This document shows positions 1 to 6,160 of a DNA stretch of 10,670 nucleotides, piece by piece. Made by a program: the position numbers and the translations under genes. The notes under the pieces were generated by a model that worked only from the letters and a program-made list of their open reading frames with translations, ran no database searches and was not told where the DNA came from. The stretch is from Euryarchaeota archaeon TMED132 (GTDB lineage Archaea; Thermoplasmatota; Poseidoniia; Poseidoniales; Poseidoniaceae), in NCBI GenBank assembly GCA_002172355.2, contig NHGH02000013.1, forward strand, positions 45,595 to 56,264. The letters are read 5' to 3'. How positions within the stretch are numbered: the first letter of the stretch is position 1; each line of letters begins with the position of its first letter.

Positions 1-449
1 GGATCTGTTGTGGTCATCGAATATATCGTAACGTCATCGCCATCTTCACTTACAGCCTCATGAGTTGTATTTTGATAACAAGATTCTTCACAACTGAATT
101 TATCAGCATCTTCGATACCAAGTAATCGATTACTGTAAAGTCCGCCTACATTGATTAATTTAACAACGGAGTCATCAGATAATTCCGTAGCTGTTAGATT
201 GACCCATGTCAAATTAACTCCGTTAGCAGGTATATTCCAATACCAGGTAGTAGTATTTTCATCTGAATCGTAAATGGATTCAGAGTCGCCAATAGAGTGC
301 GTCGTAGTGACAGCATCAGTTTGGTAAAGGTAGTAAGAAGGCGACACTGTTGCTCCATAGACCGCATAAGCGAGAATAAAAATCAGGGTAAATGAAAGAC
401 CCAAAAGAGTTCTGAGAAGATTGGGGTTTTGAGCCAAAGCCTTCTGCAT
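1..449 (-). CDS. Membrane-anchored extracytoplasmic protein, N-terminal part (truncated by window edge)
   Basis: The reverse strand is open from an ATG at 449 to the window edge (149 codons, no stop), so the C-terminus is missing. Residues 1-12 are short and polar. Residues 13-34 form one hydrophobic segment (LLRTLLGLSFTLIFILAYAV), which reads as an uncleaved signal anchor or signal peptide. The rest is rich in Thr, Ser, Asp and Asn, with a Trp-rich stretch (TTWYWNIPANGVNLTWVNL) suggesting a beta-sandwich-like domain outside the cell. A Cys pair (SCEESCY, near residues 122-126) could form a disulfide. No in-frame ATG, GTG or TTG was found in the 41 nt just upstream, which supports this start. 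It is transcribed divergently from the ribosomal operon. I do not recognise the family; a cell-surface or secreted protein is an inference from topology and composition only. Confidence 0.7.
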   Translation of the reverse strand, partial: MQKALAQNPNLLRTLLGLSFTLIFILAYAVYGATVSPSYYLYQTDAVTTTHSIGDSESIYDSDENTTTWYWNIPANGVNLTWVNLTATELSDDSVVKLINVGGLYSNRLLGIEDADKFSCEESCYQNTTHEAVSEDGDDVTIYSMTTTD

Positions 450-576
450 GGTGAGTGCACATGATACACCTTCATCAAGACTTGCATTTTTCCGCCTTTG
501 GTGATACGAAGTATTGCATTTTACCCGTTCTTTTCATATAGGGGAGTTTAGTCGGCAAATTGCTTGGTGTGTTTAT
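450..576. promoter_or_regulatory. Divergent intergenic region before the ribosomal operon
   Basis: This spacer separates the minus-strand surface protein from S19e. An A/T-rich element TTCATATA (about 533-540) is a plausible TATA box for the plus strand; about 25 nt downstream it would start a short leader before the S19e ATG at 577. GGTGTG at 565-570 is the likely S19e ribosome binding site. No convincing TATA element was identified for the minus-strand gene. The promoter call rests on position and weak sequence resemblance only. Confidence 0.3.
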
Positions 577-1068
577 ATGACTACGTTTTACGATATTCCT
601 GCGGAATTATTGATACCTGCTCTTGCTGACCATTTGTCTGAGACAAAGGGAATTGAAGCTCCTGACTGGTCTGTTTATGTCAAGACTGGTGCCTCTCGTG
701 AAAGGCCACCTACTCAGTCAAACTGGTGGTTTATCAGAACTGCATCGATACTGCGTAAGGTCGCCAGAGAAGGCCCTGTTGGTGTGACAAGTTTGGCACA
801 AACATATGGCGGTTCACAGGATAATGGTGTTATGCCTAATACTCCCGGAGTTGCTTCTAGACATATCATTAGAACTTCTCTACAACAACTCGAAGAAGCA
901 GGACTTGTAGAAAAAGTACCTACAAAGGAAGTGGACTCTGAAGATGGCAAAGTTCAACTTTATGCAGGAAGAAGAGTTACTCCTGCAGGCCATAAGTTAC
1001 TAGATTCTATTGCACATGCTAACAGAGCAGCGGCAGATGAAATGTATCCTGGCCTTTCAAAGTATTAA
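577..1068 (+). CDS. rps19e: 30S ribosomal protein S19e
   Basis: This is an archaeal/eukaryotic-type small-subunit ribosomal protein with no bacterial counterpart, involved in 40S/30S maturation. The 163-aa product shows the S19e pattern: N-terminal FYDIPAELLIPALADHL, the conserved core SNWWFIRTASILRKVAREGPVGV, a mid-region with APGVASRHIIR-like residues (here GVASRHIIRTSLQQLEEAGLVEK), then GRRVTPAGHKLLDSIA of the winged-helix fold. The reading frame is open further upstream to 514, but the conserved protein starts at ATG 577, which has GGTGTG about 6 nt ahead; the extra 21 upstream codons do not resemble S19e. It is the first gene of a compact plus-strand translation operon, 24 nt before the PDCD5-like gene, the standard archaeal neighbour. 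Confidence 0.95.
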   Translation: MTTFYDIPAELLIPALADHLSETKGIEAPDWSVYVKTGASRERPPTQSNWWFIRTASILRKVAREGPVGVTSLAQTYGGSQDNGVMPNTPGVASRHIIRTSLQQLEEAGLVEKVPTKEVDSEDGKVQLYAGRRVTPAGHKLLDSIAHANRAAADEMYPGLSKY

Positions 1069-1092
1069 TCGGGTGTGAATTAGGTGGTAAGT

Positions 1093-1452
1093 ATGTCTGC
1101 ATCAAATGATGATGAATTGGCAATGCTTAGACATCAACGTAAGTTAGAACTTCAAAAGCAAATTGAAGCACAAGCATCAAAGCAGGTTGAGGCTGAATTT
1201 GCAGAACAAAAGAAGCAAATAGAGAATTCGGCAATCGACTCAGCAATGAAAAAACTACTATCCCCGGATGCAAGATCTCGTTTGGCAACAATTTCACTAG
1301 CAACTCCTGAAAGAAGTAATCAAATTAAACAAAGTATCATTCATATGTATGAATCTAAATCATTTAATCCCCCTATGTCTGATGAGCAACTGAAAAGTTT
1401 GCTATTATCCCAATCGAAGAGCCGCCATAGCGCGTCAATCCGTAGAATCTGA
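1093..1452 (+). CDS. PDCD5-family DNA-binding protein (TFAR19-like)
   Basis: The 119-aa protein matches the archaeal PDCD5/TFAR19 family. It has a long charged N-terminal helix ([20 protein letters not shown]), followed by the helical core containing [25 protein letters not shown], and a basic tail ending in SASIRRI. Family members bind DNA non-specifically in vitro and are regularly encoded beside S19e and L39e; the cellular role is unsettled. ATG 1093 is preferred over an in-frame GTG at 1084 because AGGTGG (1082-1087) lies 5 nt before the ATG and overlaps the GTG. It sits between S19e and L39e with short spacers (24 and 14 nt), consistent with one transcript. Confidence 0.9.
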   Translation: MSASNDDELAMLRHQRKLELQKQIEAQASKQVEAEFAEQKKQIENSAIDSAMKKLLSPDARSRLATISLATPERSNQIKQSIIHMYESKSFNPPMSDEQLKSLLLSQSKSRHSASIRRI

Positions 1453-1466
1453 GAAGGTGCTCGAAC

Positions 1467-1622
1467 ATGTCAAGAAATAAACCAGCAGCCAAAAAAATAC
1501 GCCTGATGAAGGTGCAGAAGCAGAACAGACGTGTCCCTGTATGGGTCATGTTAAAGACCGACCGAAATACAGTATCGCATCCAAAGCGACATCACTGGAG
1601 ACGCAGTAAACTGCAACGATGA
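1467..1622 (+). CDS. rpl39e: 50S ribosomal protein L39e
   Basis: This 51-aa, strongly basic protein lies in the gap between the PDCD5-like gene and L31e. It reads [20 protein letters not shown], then [20 protein letters not shown] and ends RRSKLQR. That is the L39e pattern: K-K-x-R-L x-K-x-x-K-Q-N, P-x-W-V/I x-x-K-T, and the RxWRRxK(L) tail. L39e lines the peptide exit tunnel of archaeal and eukaryotic ribosomes. AAGGTG is placed about 7 nt before the ATG. Its TGA overlaps an upstream ATG (1619) of the L31e frame, but L31e more likely starts at 1634. The gene is easily missed because of its length; order and sequence make it secure. Confidence 0.95.
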   Translation: MSRNKPAAKKIRLMKVQKQNRRVPVWVMLKTDRNTVSHPKRHHWRRSKLQR

Positions 1623-1633
1623 GGTGTATTATT

Positions 1634-1909
1634 ATGGCAAGACCTAACGAATCAGAATTAATAGTGCCTTTGAGAAATGCTTGGAATATTACTAGGTACA
1701 AGCGCGCTCCAAGAGCAATGCAAATAATCAAAGATCATGTAATACAACATCTGAAAGTAACTGAAGATGAGACTGTTTACATCGATCCATCCGTCAATGA
1801 ACACATATGGTCGAGAGGTATAGAAAATCCTCCACGTAAAGTCCGATTACAAGTGATTAGACACGATGACCCTGAGTTTCCAATAGAAGTAAAATTGTTT
1901 GAGGAGTGA
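1634..1909 (+). CDS. rpl31e: 50S ribosomal protein L31e
   Basis: The 91-aa product carries the L31e signature: ELIVPLRNAWNITRYKRAPR, AMQIIKDHVIQHLKV, then VYIDPSVNEHIWSRGIENPP and RKVRLQVIRHDD. L31e sits near the polypeptide exit tunnel of archaeal and eukaryotic large subunits. The frame also has an ATG at 1619 overlapping the L39e stop, but ATG 1634 is better: it gives the usual M-x-R-P N-terminus and has GAGGTG (1621-1626) 7 nt upstream. L39e followed directly by L31e is the conserved archaeal order. The stop codon lies inside the ribosome binding site of the next gene. Confidence 0.95.
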   Translation: MARPNESELIVPLRNAWNITRYKRAPRAMQIIKDHVIQHLKVTEDETVYIDPSVNEHIWSRGIENPPRKVRLQVIRHDDPEFPIEVKLFEE

Positions 1910-1914
1910 ATAGT

Positions 1915-2106
1915 ATGGGAAATATTAGACCAAGTTTTATCAAAATCAGAGCCATCACACTTGTAGAACAACATAGAGAGAAATTCACAAATGATTTCGA
2001 CCACAACAAAGTTGTAGTTTCTCAGTTGACCGATGTCAATTCAAAGAAACTTAGAAACTGGATTGCTGGATACGTCACTAGATATCTTCAAAGAAGAGTC
2101 GATTAG
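1915..2106 (+). CDS. rps17e: 30S ribosomal protein S17e
   Basis: The 63-aa protein begins MGNIRPSFIKIRAITLVEQH and contains FTNDFDHNKVVVSQLTDVNS and KLRNWIAGYVTRYLQRR, which is the archaeal S17e signature at the normal length. S17e is a small helical protein of the archaeal/eukaryotic small subunit. The frame is open to GTG 1906, but ATG 1915 gives the family N-terminus and has GGAGTG (1902-1907) about 7 nt ahead. It directly follows L31e, 5 nt after its stop. In many archaea this position is held by initiation factor aIF6, so the local order is slightly unusual. Confidence 0.95.
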   Translation: MGNIRPSFIKIRAITLVEQHREKFTNDFDHNKVVVSQLTDVNSKKLRNWIAGYVTRYLQRRVD

Positions 2107-2118
2107 TGAGGGTTTAGC

Positions 2119-2337
2119 GTGTCAGTGCGCATAGATTGGGACAGACATCCTGTCAGCGTTCATTCTGAAAGTAAGGATGAATTAGAACAATTAATTGACT
2201 TTCTTAAGAATAAGTATTCTGTTAGAAAGCGTTCACTTGTAATGGACGATAGAGAAAGTGGCGGATATCTATTTTTCATCTATCAGCCTTGTGACCCAAG
2301 ATGGATCGCTGAGCATATTGGTTCAAATGGTGATTGA
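2119..2337 (+). CDS. Small conserved-looking protein of unknown function, 72 aa
   Basis: A GTG-started 72-aa frame fills the gap between S17e and the methyltransferase, with GAGGG (2108-2112) about 6 nt upstream. Its stop TGA directly abuts the next ATG. The sequence suggests a small alpha/beta fold: beta (VRIDWDRHPVSVHS), an acidic helix (KDELEQLIDFLKNKY), beta (RKRSLVMDD), then hydrophobic GGYLFFIYQPCDPRWIAEHIG. It is soluble, with no signal or metal-binding Cys cluster (one Cys). I do not recognise the family. Its position within a translation operon and tight spacing suggest a role linked to ribosome or tRNA function, but this is only inference. An in-frame GTG at 2125 is a second possible start. 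Confidence 0.75.
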   Translation: MSVRIDWDRHPVSVHSESKDELEQLIDFLKNKYSVRKRSLVMDDRESGGYLFFIYQPCDPRWIAEHIGSNGD

Positions 2338-3177
2338 ATGGGCGATCGACAAAATCTGCCATTACCGAAAAGTAATTATCAATTGGTTATCATTTTGATT
2401 GGAACTTCTCACCCAGGAAACTTAGGAGCTATTTGCCGTAGTATGCTCAACTATGGATTTGAAAACCTCCGTTTAGTAAATCCAAAATGCGACCATCTCG
2501 ATGTTGAAGCAAGAAATAGAGCAAAGCATGCAGGAAGTATTTTACAACAATGTGAAGTATACAATAGTCTTGAAGAATCAATCAGCGATTGCTCACTTGT
2601 AGTTGGAACCTCGGGTAAGAGAGAAGTAGGTTCAAAAACCTCATTCCGCCATTTCACATATCCTTGGGAGTTTTCTCAGCGTATATTCAAATTTAATGGA
2701 AAAGTAGCCTTGGTTTTTGGTGAAGAAGGAAAAGGTATGTCCACAAATGAGTTGGATATGTGTGACTTTTTAACAACTTTACCAACATGGGAAGGCTATC
2801 CTATCGCTAATCTCTCACATGCAGTGAATGCATTTGTCTATGAATTACACAAACTTAGAGTCCTCAATAATCAAGGTGAAGACCAAAGTTTACCCGATAT
2901 TGTGCCAATAGAACGTTCAATAAATGGGAGTTTACGAGATATATTGGTCAAAGGTATTGATGAACTTTCTAAGGCATTGCCTGGAAATGAAGAGCGAAAA
3001 TCTAGTTTTAAAAATTCCATGGTTCGTTCAATTATGCTTTCAATGCCAACTGAAGACGAGGCAACAAGATTAATTGGCGGAATTCTTGACGCTACTACAG
3101 CCCTTCAATACGTGGATGGAAATGAAGAATGGATAAGTCGTAGGCGCAGAAAGATTCAACCGGATTCAGAAGAATAA
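2338..3177 (+). CDS. trmJ: TrmJ-like SPOUT tRNA 2'-O-methyltransferase
   Basis: This 279-aa protein is a SpoU/TrmH-superfamily (SPOUT) SAM-dependent methyltransferase of the TrmJ branch, which 2'-O-methylates nucleotide 32 of the tRNA anticodon loop. Visible motifs: motif 1 GTSHPGNLGAICRSMLNYGF (residues 22-41) with the N-x-G-A-x-x-R pattern holding the catalytic Arg; motif 2 VALVFGEEGKGMSTNEL (123-139); motif 3 YPIANLSHAVNAFVYEL (154-170), the TrmJ-type N-L-S-x-A-V that forms the trefoil knot and SAM pocket. Residues from about 175 form a charged, helical C-terminal extension, as in other TrmJ proteins that dimerise. ATG 2338 immediately follows the stop of the 72-aa gene, so coupling is likely. 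The stop abuts the opposite-strand queD stop with no spacer. TrmJ is preferred over generic TrmH from motifs 1 and 3; exact nucleotide specificity is inferred. Confidence 0.85.
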   Translation: MGDRQNLPLPKSNYQLVIILIGTSHPGNLGAICRSMLNYGFENLRLVNPKCDHLDVEARNRAKHAGSILQQCEVYNSLEESISDCSLVVGTSGKREVGSKTSFRHFTYPWEFSQRIFKFNGKVALVFGEEGKGMSTNELDMCDFLTTLPTWEGYPIANLSHAVNAFVYELHKLRVLNNQGEDQSLPDIVPIERSINGSLRDILVKGIDELSKALPGNEERKSSFKNSMVRSIMLSMPTEDEATRLIGGILDATTALQYVDGNEEWISRRRRKIQPDSEE

Positions 3178-3627
3178 TTATGGTCGCCAAGTAGCAATAC
3201 TCTTCGGAGTCTCACGAACATGCATGGCAACGAGTTTCAACCTATTTCCATATGCTGTAGAAATCAGAGGCTCGATCTGTTCAAATGCCCATTTAGCTAA
3301 ATTTTCTGCAGTTGGAATAAAATCCACAATTACAGTTCGATGCCCATCACCCATTAGTTCCAAAGCCCTCAAGGCCAATTCATCTCCTTGATAGACCACA
3401 AATGCATGGTCGACTACATCATGGATATGTATTGTCAGAATCTCGCTGATATCTGAAAAATCCATTAGCATACCTTCCTCAGAAACACCTTTCTGAGTCA
3501 CAACATCACCTTCGATTTCGGCTTCAAATCTGTATCGATGGCCATGCATATGCTTACATTTACTCTTGTGATTGGGGACTCTGTGTCCGGTGTCAGTTTC
3601 TACGTATCTTCTAATGTATGTGGTCAT
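3178..3627 (-). CDS. queD: 6-carboxy-5,6,7,8-tetrahydropterin synthase QueD
   Basis: QueD converts dihydroneopterin triphosphate to 6-carboxytetrahydropterin, the second step from GTP to preQ0. The 149-aa protein is in the 6-pyruvoyl-tetrahydropterin synthase fold (T-fold). Zinc-ligand histidines are visible as TGHRVP (His15) and the CKHMHGH motif (His28, His30), and Cys24 is the catalytic cysteine of C-x3-H-G-H. Further family motifs are MDFSDI, VVDHAF with the catalytic Asp-His pair, PTAENLAKW, and the late Glu in HVRETPKSIA. The start ATG overlaps the queC stop by four bases (ATGA), so translation is coupled. A canonical PTPS is an alternative, but the operon with folE, queE and queC settles the QueD assignment. 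Confidence 0.93.
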   Translation of the reverse strand: MTTYIRRYVETDTGHRVPNHKSKCKHMHGHRYRFEAEIEGDVVTQKGVSEEGMLMDFSDISEILTIHIHDVVDHAFVVYQGDELALRALELMGDGHRTVIVDFIPTAENLAKWAFEQIEPLISTAYGNRLKLVAMHVRETPKSIATWRP

Positions 3628-4775
3628 ATTGATTCCTCCTCGAAATTTAATGATGCTGAATTTATGCAGTATCTTTCGCCACCAAATGACCGAGGACCAT
3701 CTTCGAAAACATGTCCTAAATGTGCATCACATTTGGAACATCTAACTTCAATTCTTAACATGCCCATACTATCGTCTGGTATCCGTAATATTCCAGCATC
3801 TTCACTCTCACTATGGAATGCTGGCCAGCCACAACCTGAATCATATTTATTCGATGATGTGAATAAAATATGGTCGCAACAAATACAACGATAAACACCA
3901 TCACGTTTTTCTTTGTCATAGATTCCAGTAAATGCTCTTTCAGTACCACCTTGCCTTGTCACAATATATTGCAATTCAGTCAATTTTTCCCGATAATATT
4001 CGTCTTTATGTCGCATTTCAACTTCCACCGCGTTTGATAGTACTACTTCCCATGAATCGATATATTCGACTGGATCTACTCGACCTATTGCTTTGAATGC
4101 TAATATACGCTCAATATCAGCTCCGCTTTTACCTGAACTCCTCCCTTCGGAGTCTGGATTATATGAGGTATTAGTATTGGAAAAGATTGTATCAAAATCA
4201 ATTTCTAATGCTTCGCATGATTTTAGTGCATCTAAAAGAATAGATTTTTTGTCACCATCGATATATGGCAATTCGAAGGATACCTTTTCACTATCCCAAT
4301 TTCCAATTTGGAAAGCGTGTTCTAGTGCATTATAGAATTGAGGTCTACAATCTGGATAAATTGCATGGTCGCCTGAATGAACCCCCAAGGCAATTTTGAC
4401 ATTTGCATTATTTTTTACTGCTATTGAGAGTGCATATCCATACAATATCGAAGAAAAAATAGCATTCCGATTTGGAACTACTGTTGATTTCATCTGTTCC
4501 TCTTCATAATGCCCCTCAGGGACATCAGATTCACCATTAAGCAATGAACTATTGAATATACTCATAGCACCTTGTAAATCTACAATTTCATGCACTACGT
4601 CAAAATTCTTTGATTTTAAATACTCAATATTTAGTGCCGACCTATCTACTTCAACCCGGTGCTTCTGACCATATTCATATGATATGCAGTAAACTTGGTA
4701 CCCCTCATTTAGGAGTCTAAGAAGCAATGATGTAGAATCCATTCCTCCGCTGAGAGCCATTACCGCGATTTTCAT
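3624..4775 (-). CDS. queC: QueC (preQ0 synthase) fused to methionine-R-sulfoxide reductase B; QueC zinc site lost
   Basis: This is a 383-aa two-domain protein. Residues 1-245 are QueC, the ATP-dependent amidotransferase-type ligase making preQ0 from 7-carboxy-7-deazaguanine and ammonia. The PP-loop ALSGGMDSTS (7-16), STVVPNRNAIF (97-107) and LGVHSGDHAIYPDCRPQF (130-147) are all QueC-like. The C-terminal QueC zinc motif (SCY...CGKCxxC in the family) reads TSY...SGKSGAD, with Ser204, Ser214, Ser217 and Asp220 in place of the four cysteines. Residues about 257-383 are a full MsrB: GTERAFTGIY, zinc cysteines 297/300 and 346/349, SGCGWPAF, and the catalytic RYCINSASLNF (Cys370). The start at 4775 shares one base with the queE stop (TAATG) and has GGGGGT upstream; an in-frame ATG at 4793 is less likely. 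The queD start overlaps its stop. The fusion is one uninterrupted frame. Whether this QueC is active without the zinc site is not known. Confidence 0.9.
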   Translation of the reverse strand: MKIAVMALSGGMDSTSLLLRLLNEGYQVYCISYEYGQKHRVEVDRSALNIEYLKSKNFDVVHEIVDLQGAMSIFNSSLLNGESDVPEGHYEEEQMKSTVVPNRNAIFSSILYGYALSIAVKNNANVKIALGVHSGDHAIYPDCRPQFYNALEHAFQIGNWDSEKVSFELPYIDGDKKSILLDALKSCEALEIDFDTIFSNTNTSYNPDSEGRSSGKSGADIERILAFKAIGRVDPVEYIDSWEVVLSNAVEVEMRHKDEYYREKLTELQYIVTRQGGTERAFTGIYDKEKRDGVYRCICCDHILFTSSNKYDSGCGWPAFHSESEDAGILRIPDDSMGMLRIEVRCSKCDAHLGHVFEDGPRSFGGERYCINSASLNFEEESI

Positions 4776-5371
4776 TAGTCTACCCCCATCCATTTATGAG
4801 TCTGGAGAGACAACCTCCACCCAGGATTATTTTTTACTAATTCTTCAACAAGTGCGAAGTTCTTGCCATTCTCTTCTACAGACATGCTTTCAATATAGCA
4901 AGGTTGTAAGTAAAGGTGTGTAAAACCACCTTTCAAATTATCATACATCGATAAGTCTTGACCACAGTAAACTACCTTCAATTCATTACCTGTGGTTTGA
5001 GATATCTTAGTGTTTGGATATAATTGATCTTTAGGTGAAACACATATCCAATCAATAACCTCGGGGACATCAATAGTTCCATTCGTTTCAACAGATAGGT
5101 TAAGATCATATTTCTTCAATTCATTCCCGATAGTTTCTAAATCTTGTAGACATGGTTCTCCACCAGTAAATATCACTCGTTCGCAACCATATGAAAGGAC
5201 CTGTTTGACAATGTCTTGCAACTCCATCTCATCATATTCTAGAAAGTTTGTGTCACACCATTCGCATCTTAGATTACAATTTCCAAATCGTACAAAAACA
5301 TGGGGCTTGCCCATGTGATATGCTTCTCCTTGAACAGAGTGAAAAATTTCGACAATTGGATAGGTCGTAAT
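4775..5371 (-). CDS. queE: 7-carboxy-7-deazaguanine synthase QueE (radical SAM), probable non-AUG start
   Basis: QueE is the radical SAM enzyme that contracts 6-carboxytetrahydropterin to 7-carboxy-7-deazaguanine. The cluster motif CNLRCEWC (C-x3-C-x2-C) is intact, followed by FTGGEPCLQ (the GGE motif), ETNGTIDVP and WICVSPK. The first ATG is at 5314 (MGKPHVFVRF), but the same frame continues upstream as TTYPIVEIFHSVQGEAYH, which matches the conserved QueE N-terminus including the substrate-pocket QGEG-like motif. This segment has no ATG, GTG or TTG before a stop at 5387-5389. Candidate starts are ATT (5369-5371, 5372-5374 or 5375-5377) or ACG (5366-5368), just after AGAGGG (5378-5383). I mark ATT 5369-5371 as the best-spaced start, with low certainty about the exact codon. 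If ATG 5314 is used, the protein is 179 aa and lacks a core strand; an AGGAG-like stretch 11 nt ahead of it is the counter-argument. The stop shares a base with the queC start. Confidence 0.88.
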   Translation of the reverse strand: MTTYPIVEIFHSVQGEAYHMGKPHVFVRFGNCNLRCEWCDTNFLEYDEMELQDIVKQVLSYGCERVIFTGGEPCLQDLETIGNELKKYDLNLSVETNGTIDVPEVIDWICVSPKDQLYPNTKISQTTGNELKVVYCGQDLSMYDNLKGGFTHLYLQPCYIESMSVEENGKNFALVEELVKNNPGWRLSLQTHKWMGVD

Positions 5372-5394
5372 AATAATCCCTCTACGTTAATTGT

Positions 5395-5964
5395 TCAGAG
5401 TGGTTTTGATTGTATCAACTGCATCAATTCCTGTCTTGCCTCTTGCTTATCGAAAAAGACTCCACGCATTGCTGATGTAGTCATTACAGCATTTTGTTTC
5501 TTCACACCTCTACATCGCATGCAGCCATGTGATGCCTCAATAATTACTGCAGCACCAAGTGGTGATAAGTGAGACTCTAAGTCATCAGCGATTCCTTTTG
5601 TTATTCGCTCTTGGTTTTGCAATCTCTTAGCATGTAGATCAACAATTCTCGATAGTTTACTTATCCCAACTATTCTGTCAACTGGTATGTATGCAACATG
5701 AGCCCTACCATTGAATGGTTGCAGGTGATGTTCACATGTCGAATGAAATTCTATATCTCTAAGTAAAACGATACCATCGTACCCTTCTCCATTGAATGTC
5801 GCATCTAATATCTCACCTGAGTTTTCATTATATCCCGAAAAAATTTCATCCCAAGAATCTACAACTCTTTTGGGAGTTGATAGTAGTCCTTCACGTTTGT
5901 AATCCTTTTCTAAATATGAAAGTAAAGTGCTAACAGCCTCCATTGCTTCATCTCTTGTAGTCAT
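5395..5964 (-). CDS. folE: GTP cyclohydrolase I (FolE type)
   Basis: FolE hydrolyses GTP to 7,8-dihydroneopterin triphosphate and formate, the entry step to preQ0 and also to pterins. The 189-aa length fits the family (about 180-220). Zinc ligands are visible: Cys77 and His80 in FHSTCEHHLQPF, and Cys148 in EASHGCMRCRG. Other motifs are STPKRVVDSW, RAHVAYIPVDRIVGISKLSR, LQNQERIT and the C-terminal TTSAMRGVF. This is the type IA enzyme, rather than the MptA/FolE2 form common in methanogens. The start ATG shares one base with the regulator's stop (TAATG), with GGAGAT just upstream, so it is translationally coupled to the RHH gene. It lies immediately before queE. In this context its main output is probably preQ0, but tetrahydrofolate-type pterins cannot be excluded. 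Confidence 0.95.
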   Translation of the reverse strand: MTTRDEAMEAVSTLLSYLEKDYKREGLLSTPKRVVDSWDEIFSGYNENSGEILDATFNGEGYDGIVLLRDIEFHSTCEHHLQPFNGRAHVAYIPVDRIVGISKLSRIVDLHAKRLQNQERITKGIADDLESHLSPLGAAVIIEASHGCMRCRGVKKQNAVMTTSAMRGVFFDKQEARQELMQLIQSKPL

Positions 5965-6143
5965 TATAAATCTCCTCCATTATTTCTTCCATGCCTCGAA
6001 TCAATGTCATCTAATTGGTCGAGTAATTTTCTACAGGCAGTCCTTATTGCATCGGCTAGGCTAACGAATTTCCTTTCATCGCCAACATGTAATCTTAGAT
6101 CGCCGATAATCTCAGCAGGCATGTCAAGTGAAACTTTAGGCAT
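5964..6143 (-). CDS. Ribbon-helix-helix (CopG/Arc-type) DNA-binding protein, probable operon regulator
   Basis: This small protein (59 aa from ATG 6143) has the RHH layout: an N-terminal beta strand MPKVSLDMPAEIIGDLRLHV, then a helix-turn-helix-like pair with the SLADAIRTACRKLLDQL second helix, matching the SxxEAIRxAxRxxL pattern of CopG/NikR-type N-termini. RHH proteins bind palindromic DNA as dimers through the paired beta strands. There is no metal-binding or effector domain and no toxin gene beside it. It is the first gene of the preQ0 operon and its stop overlaps the folE start, so it is likely an autoregulator of the folE-que genes. An in-frame GTG at 6158 would add five residues; ATG 6143 is preferred because the beta strand begins there. 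A TATA-like stretch (6161-6173) about 25 nt upstream would allow a leaderless transcript. Confidence 0.8.
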   Translation of the reverse strand: MPKVSLDMPAEIIGDLRLHVGDERKFVSLADAIRTACRKLLDQLDDIDSRHGRNNGGDL

Positions 6144-6160
6144 GACTAATCCTGCCACTA

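Noticed and set aside
3538..3894. 118-codon plus-strand frame opposite queD and the MsrB domain
   Set aside because: It is antisense to strongly conserved queD and MsrB sequence, has no family resemblance and no independent ribosome binding site.
5312..5400. Frameshift in queE to explain the missing ATG
   Set aside because: The conserved N-terminus is in the same frame as the rest of QueE, so no shift is needed; only the start codon is unusual.
5300..5572. 90-codon plus-strand frame opposite folE and the queE start
   Set aside because: It is the complement of conserved folE codons; the protein has no recognisable features.
5964..6143. RHH protein as an antitoxin of a toxin-antitoxin pair
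   Set aside because: The coupled downstream gene is folE, a clear metabolic enzyme, and no toxin-like gene is adjacent.
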